From Cryptomeria japonica (Eukaryota; Streptophyta; Pinopsida; Cupressales; Cupressaceae), in NCBI RefSeq assembly GCF_030272615.1, contig NC_081414.1:811743069-811807068 (forward strand): a stretch of 64,000 nucleotides of DNA, read 5' to 3'. The notes beneath the pieces were generated by a model. The model did not search any database. It saw only the letters and a list, made by a program, of their open reading frames with translations, and had not been told where the DNA came from. Below, one piece after another: positions 47,841-59,698 of the stretch. Positions within the stretch are counted from its first letter, which is position 1. The number at the start of each line of letters is the position of its first letter. The translations under genes and the position numbers were made by a program.

Positions 47841-49359
47841 CACAATTTATAATTGGCCTCTAAGAATTTAAAGTGAAAGATAACACACAATCTCATTTCT
47901 AAAATCCATATTATTTCCTATTATGAGTCTAGTTCGATGAAGGAAAAAAAATTAATAGATTTGCAAGAACTACTTAATTTTTGATAGAATAAATAAGTAT
48001 GTGGTTGAAATTATTTTCCCTAAAACTACTTAAAATCTACTATAGAAATTGCATGCATTCAAAATAGAAGAAGATTGGATCTCCTACCCACAAATTCCTA
48101 CAAAAAAAAAACATCATGCCTATAATAAAATCCCCTTCCTTTTTTCATTTGAAAGAAAAATAACAAGTGAACACGGATCGAACCTAGATTGAATGAAGAA
48201 CTTGTTGAATGATTTGCCTCCAAATCTCTCATCTAGTCTTCTTCATCTCCTTGTTGTAGGTTGATAAAATCTCCTCCAAAAGCATTTGGAAAATCCTATC
48301 TTCTATCATACAAAGTACTCACAAAATCCTACCACTTCTAACATGAAAAAAAAAAAATTCAAGAATGCTTTCATCAAAACTATCCTCTCTTATTTCAAAA
48401 ACTAAAATCGATTATATAAAAAGGGAGTCATTTTCCCACTACTAAATGAATTAATTGATTAGGGATTCCTTTTTCCAAAATAAACTCCATGCATAATTAA
48501 TTATTGACAAAGTGGGGGTTACATGTGAGAAATGGAATTTGAAAAGCCTCTTCTAGAAACTTCTCCTTTTTTCCTACACATGTGCTCAATTGATATTTTA
48601 ATAGATTTTTTTTTCCAATTAAGCTTATGACCTCATGTGTATCACCACTTATTAATTTTTTTTTTTCCTTTAAAATATTTCAACCTTTTTAAATTTATAA
48701 TTTCTAACTAACATTACTCTTAAATTTAATAATGAAAATAGTGATAATAATAATCAAGTCTTGTCAAGTTGGAAAAGAGGGTTATGATGTAAGATGTATA
48801 CAATCAATATGTCTCTCAAATATACTATCTGAGATTCCATAAATAAGTCTAAAATACCTATCAAGAAGCCATCCCACAAAGTGATATCTGAAAGATAGTG
48901 TATATCCTATTGTAAAGAATCACTAGAAGCTTTCAATGAAGCATCCCTTATCTCTAAATAATGAACAAGTGTACATGGGTTATCAATAAATCTATAATAC
49001 TAGAAGGATGTGTCCACACAAGATGGAGCAATAGAAATCTTGGTATCATCTAATGAAATATCACTTTTAGACAAAGATCAAATATTTTCATAAAATTATT
49101 GGATAATGATCCAAGTGGTGAAAGGACACTCAATATGGTCTATGTTACATAAAGTATCCTCATAAATAGTAAAACATATTAGTTCATATATTATTTAATA
49201 ATTGTTAAACCATTCATTCTTCTATTCATAATCACTTGGCTTGGTAGTAGATCCTACTCGAGGTAGTGATTCTTTATCCTTTATTTCTAGTACAAATATT
49301 TTGTTGAAGTTAGCATGAAAAAAAGGATAAAAATAATTATCAAGAGACATGATGAAACC
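47841..49359. other. AT-rich DNA, nothing recognised
   Basis: No frame, LTR edge or RNA gene that I can support. Confidence 0.4.
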
Positions 49360-49501
49360 CCTATTAATGAAACTTTATATCAGTTCATGATTACACAAAA
49401 GATATCAAGAGACATAAGAACACCAATACACCTATTAATGAAACTTTATATCAGTTCATGATTACACAAAAGATATCAAGAGACATAAGAACACCAATAC
49501 A
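49360..49501. repeat. Perfect 71-bp tandem duplication
   Basis: The unit starting CCTATTAATGAAAC occurs at 49360-49430 and again at 49431-49501 with no difference that I can see. Exact identity in otherwise decayed DNA suggests a very recent duplication or an assembly artefact. Confidence 0.9.
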
Positions 49502-50734
49502 TTCTCATACTTTTCACTAGTCTTGAAACTCATTCCCCAATTATTAAATGTTGGCACTTTATATTTTAGAGTGATTACAAATCTTTTCTTGAATTAGAAT
49601 AGTGTCATTTGAAGCACAAAATGGCTAAAAGTATAGCACTCGACACAAAATCTAGAAAAAATTGCTCTGTAGTTATGTTTAGCACTAACTTCAAGCTATA
49701 ATATCTAAGAATAATGATAAATTTTTTTATCAAGCCTAGTATGCATGGAAAGTTCTCATATTTAGCTTTCGAATGATAACTTGTTCATTGAAATTTGACA
49801 CTCGAATGAAAAGATATAAGTTTTTTTATTAAATGAATGTCCTATAGGAACAAATTTCTCATAATTTTTTTACTTCTGGTTTGACTTTCGTAAACTATAT
49901 TCACTTATTGAAAAATATATTTAGAAACCTAGAAATATTTTTAAACTATGAACAAAACTCATAAAACGTTTTTTAATCGAGCAAGTAGAAGATGAAAACA
50001 TCAATTAAATCCAACTTCAACTAGTAAAAAAAATGTCCATGCGATGATTTTTGGATAGTAATCTTTTCTAGATCTGCTCAGTATATGGAAAATTAAATAT
50101 ACACTAATATATTTTTTTGAGGCTACGAATAAAACCCAAAAAATGTTTTCACTTGCAAAAGACGCAAATCTAAGACAAAAATGAAAACGCTTCCAATCTT
50201 TCCTTGATTCTTATGCTTTGATTATTATGAATTGAAAACCAGATTTGACACTCTTGATCCTTCTAAATACTATGGAATAGCTGAAAAGGCCACCAAGATT
50301 ACCAAAATGCTACAAACACCCTTATTTTATAAAACATTTGCACAAAAACCCCTAGAGATTTAAATATTTCCTCAAAAAATTTTGATTCTCAAGCTCACAT
50401 GGAAATGCAAGAAAAAGCATATTGAATTTTTAGAAAACCTAAAATTAATCTATTAGCACGGCAAGCCCACTGCCCACCCCCAAAATCTATCATATAAGGA
50501 AATTAAAATCTATTTGTGCACTAGTTTTGCTGTGATACCATGTTAGAATCTAGACATATGAATAACCCATAATATTTAGTGAAACAAGATCAAAATAAAA
50601 AACATAGAATTATTGGCCAAGATAAAAATGCACACTGCAAAAGAAAAATAAATATTTTTAGAAAATTTAATGAAAAGTAGGAAGAGGAAAAGAAATAACC
50701 AAATAGGAAATAAAAAGTTGTACTAATATAACTC
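49502..50734. other. Unassigned DNA with a PBS-like site
   Basis: At 50529-50540 the minus strand reads TGGTATCACAGC, one base off an initiator-Met PBS, and TGTTAGAATCTAG follows on the plus strand as an LTR edge might. I could not find the other LTR edge or internal genes, so only the site is noted. Confidence 0.35.
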
Positions 50735-52800
50735 AATGAATAAAAATATTTGATTTGCTATATAAGAGAAAATTAAAGGATATGGCAGGGTTTTAGATTT
50801 TTATCTTTATTTTTAAAATTAAGGTCATTTTAATAGATTAAAATTTGTTATAAGAATGATATTTTATTTTATTATTTTTTTATTTTTGATAAGATGATAT
50901 TGTAGTCTTATCAAGACATTGACACAAAAATGAAACTGTTAAGATATAAGAATTTATGAAGACACAAAGAAGTGTTATAATGTAGGTAATTTGATATGTC
51001 TTCACATTTTTTATATAGGTTTTTTAAAGATTACATGCTAATTGTTATAACAATAAAAATAATTGTTCTTTATTTTGAACATGAAGTTTATAAATTAATA
51101 TGATATCAAAGATAATAGTTATACTTCCATATTTTAAATTGAATAGATTAAATGAATCAAAGATGATACGACTAAGTCTAAATTAAAATAAGAATAAATA
51201 ATCTCAAATTTCTAAATAACAATCTTAATTGCTTTCTTCATCGAAACAATCTACAAATCAACCTCTTTTTCTTAATTTCATGTAGATTTTTTTATATGTG
51301 AGTTAAGGATTTGAAGAGGTAGATTTATAGGTTTTTAGATGAAGAAATGAATTGAGATTAACTCAATATATTTAAAAATTTCCATGTACTTTTTCTTATT
51401 TTGATTTAAACTTATTTGTATAATCCTCGCTATATTTAAGTTATTCAATTCAAAATTTGTAAGTATGAATAAGGAATTAATAAATTGGATTGAGAAGTGA
51501 ATCATTGATACTGAGTCATCTTTGCCTAACCCTTAAATTTGAGTTTGTTTCTTCTTATTTTTATTTAAAATTATTTCTATCTTTTCTTCATTTAATTTAT
51601 GCAATTTAAAATGTGATTGAACCATCTTTGCCTAACCTTAAAATTTGAGTTTGTTTCTTCTTATTTTGATTTAAAATTACTTGTATCATTTTTACTTAAT
51701 TTAATTTATTCAATTTAAAATGTGAAAGTATAAATAAAGAATTAATAACTCGGATGAAGAAATGAATCATTAAGATTGAATCCTCTTGGCCAAACCTTCA
51801 AATTTATCATAATCATAATTGCAACCCTCTTTCTAATTTTAATTGTAACTCTAACTCTAATCCCAAGACTAACATAAACCCTATCTTAATCCTATTATAA
51901 CCCTAATTCTAACTCTAACCCTAATCATAATTATAATTTTATTCTTATATGAGCCTTAATATAACCCTTATCCTATCTCTATTAGTAACTCTAATTATAC
52001 TCTTAACCCTAATGCTAATCTCAAAGGTAACATTAATTGAAACTCTTATTCTAACCGTAACCCTAATTTTAACACAATAAACCAAAATATTTGATTTGAT
52101 ATACAAAAGAGAATTGAATAATACTAAAGTGGTTTTCACATTTTTAATCTTATTTTTCAAATTTAGGTAATTTTATTAAATTTAAAAGTTGTTATTAGAA
52201 TATTTTTGTTTTTTTTACTTTAAATCTTTGATAAGATGATAGTGTAATATTATCAAAATATTGACACAAGAATGAAGATGATAAGATATAAGATAAGATA
52301 ATATAAGTTGAGGAATCTTAATTGTATATTTATATGTATTTGGATGATTCTATTATTTTGATTTTGACGTATTTGCATAACCTTTTCTACGTTTAAGTTA
52401 TTCAATTTAAAATGTGAAAGTTTAAATAGATTATTAAAAACTTGGATGAAAAAATGAATCATTAAGATTGAATCATCTTTGTCTAATCCTAAAATTTGAT
52501 TTTGTTTCTCCTTATTTTGATTTAAATGTATCATCTTGGCTTCATTTGATTTATTCAATTGAAACCCTCACTGTAACTTTAATTGTAACCTTAACCCTAA
52601 TTCTGAGAAAAACATTAGCCATAATCCTAGGAATAACATTAACCCTAACCCTAATCGTAATTATAGTTTTAATCTTTATTTGAATGTAACATAAATCATT
52701 TTATTTTTCTAATTATAACTCTAATCCTAAATCAAATCCAAACCCTAACCCTAATCAGAAACTTGACGATAATTAATATTCTAACTCTAAAACCGCATGA
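50735..52800. repeat. Diverged tandem duplication ending in CCCTAA-like arrays
   Basis: The segment beginning AAAATATTTGATTTGCTATA near 50745 recurs near 52084. Shared landmarks are GATAAGATGAT, ATTGACACAA and TAAGATATAAG. Later blocks sharing TTATTTTGATTTAAA, TTCAATTTAAAATGTGAAAG and GAATCATTAAGATTGAATC recur at about 51400, 51540, 51650 and 52360. Both long copies end in a CCCTAA-like array (51820-52080 and 52560-52790). The frames here (51945-52160, 52253-52558, 52468-52683) are repeat artefacts. Confidence 0.65.
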
Positions 52801-54410
52801 TGGAGAATGAAGGAGGCAACGGTAGAGATAGGATTTCTGGAGAGGATGGAGATGGGATGGGGACGAGATAGATATGAAAAACAAGGTGAACAGTGGGGTT
52901 TGGATAGGCTGAACAGTGGTTTGAGTCTTCTATTGTATGGGTGCCCCTATGTTCTTTAGTTCCTCCCGTAACTTTTTTTGTGGGTCGATTGGGATTTTTT
53001 TCTACAAGATTCAGGTGGATTTCTTTTCCCTATTCCCTCTTTCAAGAGGTTTTTTCTCTAAACTTCTGCAAGGGTTCTTCCTTTTGAGGTATGTTCTTGT
53101 CCTATAATCTTCTTTGTTATTTTCATCTAAAGACACAATTTTTGGATTTCCGGTTGGTGTCTTCAACTCTCTACAGTGGAGGACTTCTTTCTCAGTGCTC
53201 TTTATTCTCCTTCTAGGCAAGGGTATTGATGGTGTTTTTTCTTTATTCTCCTTCTAGGCAAGGGTATTGATGGTGTTTTCGGCTCTTCATTTTTTGATGT
53301 CTTATGGAGGTAGGCTTTGTAGAGGTTTTTTTAAAGGCTTTTTGTAGGGTTGTGTGCTCTACTGGGGTTCATGGTAATAGAATCCTAGAGTGTGTCTTTG
53401 TTCCTAAGGTTTCCCTCCTTTATGTCTTGTGTGCTAGAGTTATGAACCTAGAGCCTTCTATTGAGGATGGGAATTCATAGGTTCTTGTGGCTACACTTTT
53501 CTCTGGGGATGATGATACTCTTCTTAGTGTTGGATATTTGCTATCAATTTTGGGTTATCTTTGGATACATGTTGAGGGTTAGTTATCTTATAGGAGATTA
53601 ACTAGAAAGAGATCCTCTTCCATTGTGTCTTCTTATGTGTTGGTCCTTGGCTTAATTTGGAGGGGACTATTATTTTATTGGGTTTCTATGTATACCCTGT
53701 ACTACCCCTATCCTTTTGTGATTCCTGTTGGGGTGAAGGCCTCAAGCTCTCGCTTTCAGAGGTTGGCATGGGATCTCCTTTATTTGTGGTTTCTAGATGG
53801 GGCTTCTTCCCTAGAGTTCTTTACTTTATGGATTATAATTAATAGTGGTGCTACTTATGGTGGAATTATTGAGGTGGTACATGTTGGTTTATTTGCAAGG
53901 ATTTCTAACAATCATAGGTTAAGGGATTCCTTTTGAAACCCTGAATTGTTTTGTGCTATTTCATTTTTTGCTTATCTTATTTAGTATTTTTTGGAATGGC
54001 TAGGTGGTTCTACTAGCACAAGGTTTTTGGTTGTCTCCAGATCTCTATGGTCTCCTTCCTCATCCAAGTATGTGTACGTACAAGGTGATCCTTTAGATAA
54101 AAGGTTGTGGAAAGCCTTTCAAAATCTAATGGCAGTTTTCTACTCCCTTGACTACTTTGATTCTTGTTCAAGGGGTTTTATAAAAAAGATGATTTAGGGT
54201 TCTTTCTTAAACCCCTAAGTTTTTAATATGTGAATCTTTTGTGGGGTGGGGATCCTTGTTCCCACTAGTTAGTTTCTCCAATCAAAAGACTCTACCTTAA
54301 TAAAGCATTTCACTTTTTTAGTTTCGGTGGTCTCACTACTTGTGAGTTCCTCCCTCTTGACTGCTTGTTTGACTCTTATGTCATTTTGGGCTCCCTCCCA
54401 CTTTATCTAA
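52801..54410. other. Less AT-rich insert between telomere-like arrays, possible retroelement relic
   Basis: Composition changes sharply to G/T-rich on the plus strand. Frames (53625-53936, 53991-54197) have no recognisable domain. The right end, with CTTGTTCCCACTAG and TTAATAAAGCATTTCAC, looks like the polyadenylation region of a LINE-like transcript. ATTCTAAC occurs near both edges (52780 and 54418), but within CCCTAA-like DNA it could be chance. A 41-bp tandem duplication (TTTATTCTCCTTCTAGGCAA...) lies at 53200-53281. Confidence 0.4.
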
Positions 54411-54570
54411 TCTGAACATTCTAACCCTTACCCTAACCCTAACCCTAATTTTGAGATAAAATATATCATAATTGTTATTCTATCTCTAATTGTAATCCTA
54501 ACCATAACCCTAACACTTACGGTAAATATACCTCTAACTATAAACCTAAACCTAATTTTTTTTTTAAATG
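54411..54570. repeat. Degenerate CCCTAA-like array
   Basis: It contains CCCTTACCCTAACCCTAACC, the cleanest stretch in the window, then diverged units (TAATCCTAACC, TAACCCTAACAC). Confidence 0.6.
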
Positions 54571-56210
54571 GTTTCCTAAAGTGTGGAACTATTATAGCTA
54601 TATCAAATTAGTATGTATGGAGTATCATATGATACATTTTTAATTCCATCTAATATTTTTTTAACCTAAAAATATCTTGTTTCAAGCTCAAGAAAACTAC
54701 TGAGCCCTTGAAAACTACCAGCTGCCTGTGGGTTTTACACCTTCCAGCACAAGACCTCTCCACCTCTATAGGATAGGGGTCAACCTCAATAGGAGCTGAA
54801 AGGACAAAGACCATCAATAGAAAGATCCAAGCTTCAAACCATAAAACAGAGTCTAGCAACCAAAAAATCAACTCATAAATCTTAGATGGACATAAGGGTT
54901 TTGAAAAGTCTCCCAAAACCCTAAGAAGAAAGAGAGGCCTGATCCAAATAGACTCCATGCAAACTAGCTCCACCAAAATCTCCACCTCTGTAGGAGAAGA
55001 GGGAAAGAAACCCAATAGCAGGGAGAAAGACACGAAATAACACCTAGCCTCAAACAACAGGGCATCCAAAGCCCCTGAAAGTAGCCATCCCACAAAAATC
55101 AGCCCACAACTCTTCCCCTCTATAGAAGAATGGTCCACCTCAATAGGACAGACTAGGAGAAATGAAGAGACAGCCTGAAATTCACCAGAGAACCTCTTGA
55201 AAATAAATGAACCAGAAACGCACACACAAACTACAAGAGGAAAACATGAAAAGCCACACCAAATAAACACAAGTACCTCCCATATAGAGGTCTCCTACAG
55301 CACCAACTCCTTCCCTAAGGATAATAGATAGACCAAGGGGAGAGGAACAACCAAAACTCCACAAAAAAACAAGCCCCAAAAACTCCACCTGGATCCCAAA
55401 CAACCCCCACACTCTAGGGATCGACTGCGTGAGCCGACAGTCTTCACATGTAGCAGAGAACCCCCTCACTCCAAGGCTCCACCGCGAGAGCCGACAATCC
55501 CCACAAGCAGAAGACAACCCGCATACTCCAAATGCCCCCAACTTCGCCAACACCTTCACCTTCTCCAAAAGAAAATGAAGCCCCACTGTAAACACCAACC
55601 AAAACAAAAGTCAACCGACACTAGGTGCGTCTCTCGTCGAGCAAACCAGCCACAGGGAAAGAAGCGACGCAACAACAAAGAGGGGTGGAACCAAAGCCAC
55701 CCCTGAATCATTCTGCAACATAGTGGTCAACAACACCCTCGATAAAGCAGAGGGGACACTCATCAATGCCATCCAACACAAAAGTCATGGGCAAGATCCT
55801 CGTGCCCTCCAACACTGAAGCCGTATGAACCCAAAACGGACAATCACTACATCACCTCCTCCGTGGCCATAAACCAACAGCTGGAAAGAGGCAAAACCCT
55901 AGCAAAGAGGGATTTCCCTGTCCCGACAGCCAACACACTCCACAAAAAGAAGTAGGGGGAACTATCATGAAGATCGCCATCTCCTCCAACCACCCAAAAC
56001 CACACTAGAGTTCGGCAAAAATGAAACCCTTGTGTAAAGTACCCAAACATCCTCCCACAGAGCACACAAACACGAACAAAGCCGAGCGATCAAAATAGGG
56101 CCGAACCTTCCAAACAAGGCAGGAGCAGAGATCTTCGTCTGGATCTTCATCGCCTCCTCCAGATGCATCTTCATTTGAAATTTGCCCTCCAAATCTTCCC
56201 TCGTCCTTGT
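54571..56210. other. Less AT-rich segment, coding status unclear
   Basis: Minus-strand frames (55270-54650, 55607-55182, 56192-55965, 56065-55847) are rich in Phe, Cys, Trp and Leu and have no motif I recognise. At 55410-55525 there is a roughly 60-bp imperfect repeat (GAGCCGACA within each). Read on the minus strand, the base style resembles 52801-54410, so both may derive from one retroelement type. I cannot support a gene. Confidence 0.35.
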
Positions 56211-57645
56211 TACATATTATATGTTATACTAATTCTTCAATGAGAATTATATTAATTTAGACACGTTTTCATGAAATACATAACTTTATATATTCCTTAA
56301 TTAAATTATGTATTTTATTTCAAATAAATAGATAAAAAAGACATGTATTTTGTTTTTCCAAAACATACCTTGCTCCTCGTTCCTAAAGGAACTATTGTCT
56401 ATGATATACATTTCTTCTAGAAAATATTTTAATGTATTATTTTTATTGCAATGTTCATAGTATATGCTTTATAAAAAAAATCTAATCTAATATATTCATA
56501 AATTCATGTGTACAATTGAAGAATTGAAATTTGTATATTATTGCCTTAAGCTATTTTTTATGCTATTCATATTATATATTCTTGCCTATTTCTTATTTGC
56601 TTAACACAAACATTATGTCTAAAATATGTACCTTTTAAAAAAGACAAACCATGTATTTAGGATATAAGTCCATTAACTTCTTATTTCAATGTGTAAAAAT
56701 GAAATGAATGAATATAAAAAAAAATCTCCATGCTCACTTTAAACAAGTAAAAGAAATCATCAACTATAAATTATCAAAATTGGAAGAGTTTTTTATTAGG
56801 GATAAAACAGGTTTTGAGGGGGCAGGGAACCCACAAGCAGAATGCTGCAAAAAGATACAAACAAAGACTAACAACAACCAATTGTCAACCAAAAAGACAA
56901 CTAAAAACAAGCAAAGCCACCCATCTATTCTATACCATCAGACAATAGATGTCAACAACACAAGAGATCCAAGATCCAAGGGTTTTACCAAGGCACCCTT
57001 AACCTGCATCAAGATCGAAAGGTCTTTTTGGGCACCCTTAACCTGATCATTGAGTTTTATCAAGGTTCCCAAAACCTTAACAACTAGAGTCGTGAAGAAA
57101 AACCTAAAGAACAATTTGAAGATAACTGGGCCTCTAGACATTCAAATACAATACAAAGGATCAAGGGGTTTTGAGAGGCTCCCCAAACCTTCAAATTGGC
57201 TTTTGACATGGCTCTCAAAACCATATCAAAATTGAATTAGTTAGATATCTTTTCTTTATTTGATTATAAGAACATATATAATGAAAAAAAAAATCACATT
57301 GTAGACAATATTATATGTATTTGAAAACTATGTTACAAAATTATATAGATGATAAAATATACACCTCCTTGACATGTTAACTTTAATATACTTTCTTTAA
57401 CTCCTTTTGATATAAGTACTAATTACTTCTTGCACAGCTACTATTTCTAGTTATTTTTTCCTTAAAGTTTCTTACTCATAAAAGTTAACATATATGGTAT
57501 TTATCCTAGTGAAAGCCTTTAGGCTTCCCTGCCGCCCAAGGAAAGATAGGGGTATTCGTAATAATCCAAAAAATAAACAGAAGCACGTAAAAGACAGGGC
57601 CGCGAACAGGAAAGGGCAAGCATGGCGGCGACCTGGCATGACATC
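56211..57645. other. Unassigned DNA upstream of the coiled-coil gene
   Basis: AT-rich to 56800. The part 56800-57230 is less AT-rich, with GGCACCCTTAACCTG twice, 39 bases apart (56990-57045). Overlapping frames occur on both strands there, none with a family signature. Confidence 0.4.
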
Positions 57646-57703
57646 CTGCAGAATGATCTTGTCAAACAAAGAAAAATCTTTGTTTTACAAGATTATTCTG
57701 CAG
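57646..57703. repeat. 58-base near-perfect hairpin
   Basis: Two 27-base arms (57646-57672 and 57677-57703), each ending in CTGCAG on the outside, pair with two mismatches around a 4-base AAAA loop. It lies 274 bases upstream of the proposed start codon of the coiled-coil gene. Confidence 0.85.
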
Positions 57704-57976
57704 CAAGTTTTCTCTGACTGTTGAAGCTTAAAATTTAAGAAAACAATCGATAAAGTTAGTAAATTTCCGAAAATCACCGGAGGTTTTTTCTTATTTGGGG
57801 TTGAAATCGAATCTCCGAGAATTCAGAAATGCAGTCTAATGGCTGTTGAGACGAAAAGAATGTAATACGAAGGTATGTCCTCCAACGGCTTTATAATCAG
57901 TATGTAAGGTGATTTCCATAGACATACCTAATTTAGCCATCTTTCTCTTGACAATTTAGCACAAAGCTTCGGCAGA

Positions 57977-59181
57977 ATGGCTGCGATTAATCTTACAGAT
58001 ATGGTTTTAGTTTTATGCATGGGAGTCTTGTTTGCAGGGGACTTGCAGGCGGACATTTGGGTCTTCCTCCGCACTCTGATAACCATTCATGTTCGACTGT
58101 GAATTGAATTAGTTAAGTTTGTTATAATTTAGTTTAGTTCAGGTAGAAAATGATGAGATTTTATTTTTTTACAGGCGATTTCTACTGTTGTAGCGATGTT
58201 GAGGTTATTTCCATTAATACTGCACAAAATGATAAGAAAAATTAATGATCTGTCCTACCAAAAGATTGATAACAAGGGGTATGAAAAGAAACAGAGGAGA
58301 GAGAGATCTTCGAAAGCTAAGGGCAGCAGGAGAGAAAGATCTTTAGAAAATGAAGCTCTAAGATTGGTCAACGGAGAGAAGGAATCTCACAAAAAACATA
58401 GATAGGAAGTCGAATGAATGGGCCTCTATGCTGGAGAAAATTAGGTCTGAGGAGAGGAGGATGAGAGAGAGGGTCAAAGATTTGGCAGAGAAAAATATAG
58501 AATTGCAAAGAGAAGTTTCATCTTTGCAAAGGGAAATTGATGCAAAAAAACCAGGTTAACGAATCTCGGCAATGCATGGATTTGAAAATGAAATTAACAG
58601 ATGCCGAGAATGAGATTTTGAAGCTAAGGGAAGCCCTCTCAGAGTCCGTCAAGAATGCAAAACAAACAGAAGCTGACTGGGATTTAATGTACAGGATCTA
58701 CAGGGAGAAAGAGAGGGAAAATTCTGTGTTAAAGAATTCAGTCTTCAGATTGCAGCGATTATGTAGAGATCAGGAAAGAACAATTGGGGGATTGTGGGGA
58801 GAATTAGACAATAAGATAGATAATTGTGCACAAGACAAAGATGCTTGTATCACCCAGCTACAGAAGGAACAACTCCAATTAGTTGGTGTGGAAAATGCCT
58901 TACGCAAGGATTTGGAGAATTGCTGGTGGCAAGCTGATGGTTTGAGGTACGAAAACACCTATCCTCTAGATAGGGTGCAAAGCAATGAGAAAGGTACTAG
59001 CACTGGGTTGATCAAACTTGATCAAGAACTTTGGAATCGCCTTGATCAGCTGCTAGTTCAGGCATTCCCACTGTTGGATGAGAATGTACGCCTTTCTTTC
59101 AAGCTGTTCCATTATATTAAAAGGAAATTCTCTAACTTCAATGGATGTGAAATCAATGAAGGGGAGCATTTTCTAATGTGA
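57977..59181 (+). CDS. Two-exon membrane-anchored coiled-coil protein, unknown function
   Basis: Exon 1 (57977-58090) encodes MAAINLTDMVLVLCMGVLFA. An 84-base intron (GT at 58091, TTTTTTTACAG at 58174) keeps the phase, and exon 2 continues AISTVVAMLRLFPLIL. Together they give two hydrophobic helices (about residues 8-28 and 30-55). A Lys/Arg/Ser-rich stretch follows (KKQRRERSSKAKGS), then about 220 residues of coiled coil (LKLREALSESVKNAKQ; ERENSVLKNSVFRLQRLC), ending in KRKFSNFNGCEINEGEHF. Two shifts occur, each an extra A in an A run (58391-58396 and 58542-58549). With each run one base shorter the frame is continuous for about 372 codons. Sequencing or assembly error, or a young pseudogene, are both possible. 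I do not recognise the family. Confidence 0.6.
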
Positions 59182-59212
59182 TAAGAATAGGATCCTGTTT
59201 TAGAATTGGACG

Positions 59213-59687
59213 TGTTGGTGTAATTATTTATTTATGTTGGTTATTATTACATCTTACTTAAGTTTACTTAGGATAATGCATTTCATAGTAGTTTAGGTAT
59301 GAGACACTTGGGTGTTTGTGTCACATTGGGATAGTGTTTTGTACGATATTTCCACCTTTTATGGTGTGATCTTGTTACTACTTTATCATATCCACTTATT
59401 GTGGAGTGATGATTCCACCTTCCGTGGGTGATCCACCTCATGTGGAATATTATATTGTTTCTCCTACCTACCCCTACTTATCTCTACCTACCCTTGTTTC
59501 TTATTAAGCCACATGTCATGTTTGAGTGTTCACATATCCATATAGCCTTGCCTATACAAACAGGCTCATATTCATTGTATGTAACAGTTGATCATTTATC
59601 TATTGATAAGAATACAGTTTATTCTTGCTTTATATTTTGTCTCTCTATTTTATATTTTTCATAGAGTGATCTTGGCAAAATCTCACA
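59213..59687 (+). repeat. 5' LTR of element I
   Basis: It starts TGTTGGTGTAATTATT and ends GGCAAAATCTCACA, followed at once by the PBS. It begins only 32 bases after the stop codon of the coiled-coil gene, so I inserted into or next to its 3' untranslated region. Sequence and length differ from the LTRs of B, C, E and F, so this is another copia lineage. Confidence 0.85.
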
Positions 59688-59698
59688 TGGTATCAGAG
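59688..59698 (+). promoter_or_regulatory. Primer-binding site of element I
   Basis: TGGTATCAGAG directly follows the LTR and is complementary to initiator-Met tRNA. Confidence 0.9.

Noticed and set aside
50529-50540. Boundary of another LTR element
   Set aside because: The PBS-like site has a mismatch, and I found no paired LTR or internal genes, so an element is not supported.
52780-54425. ATTCTAAC as a target duplication around the G/T-rich insert
   Set aside because: The word is common in CCCTAA-like arrays, so the match may be coincidence and the edges are not otherwise defined.
54650-55607. Minus-strand ORFs of 206 and 141 codons as genes
   Set aside because: Phe/Cys/Trp-rich composition without any domain, internal DNA repeats and no neighbouring exons. 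More likely non-coding retroelement DNA.
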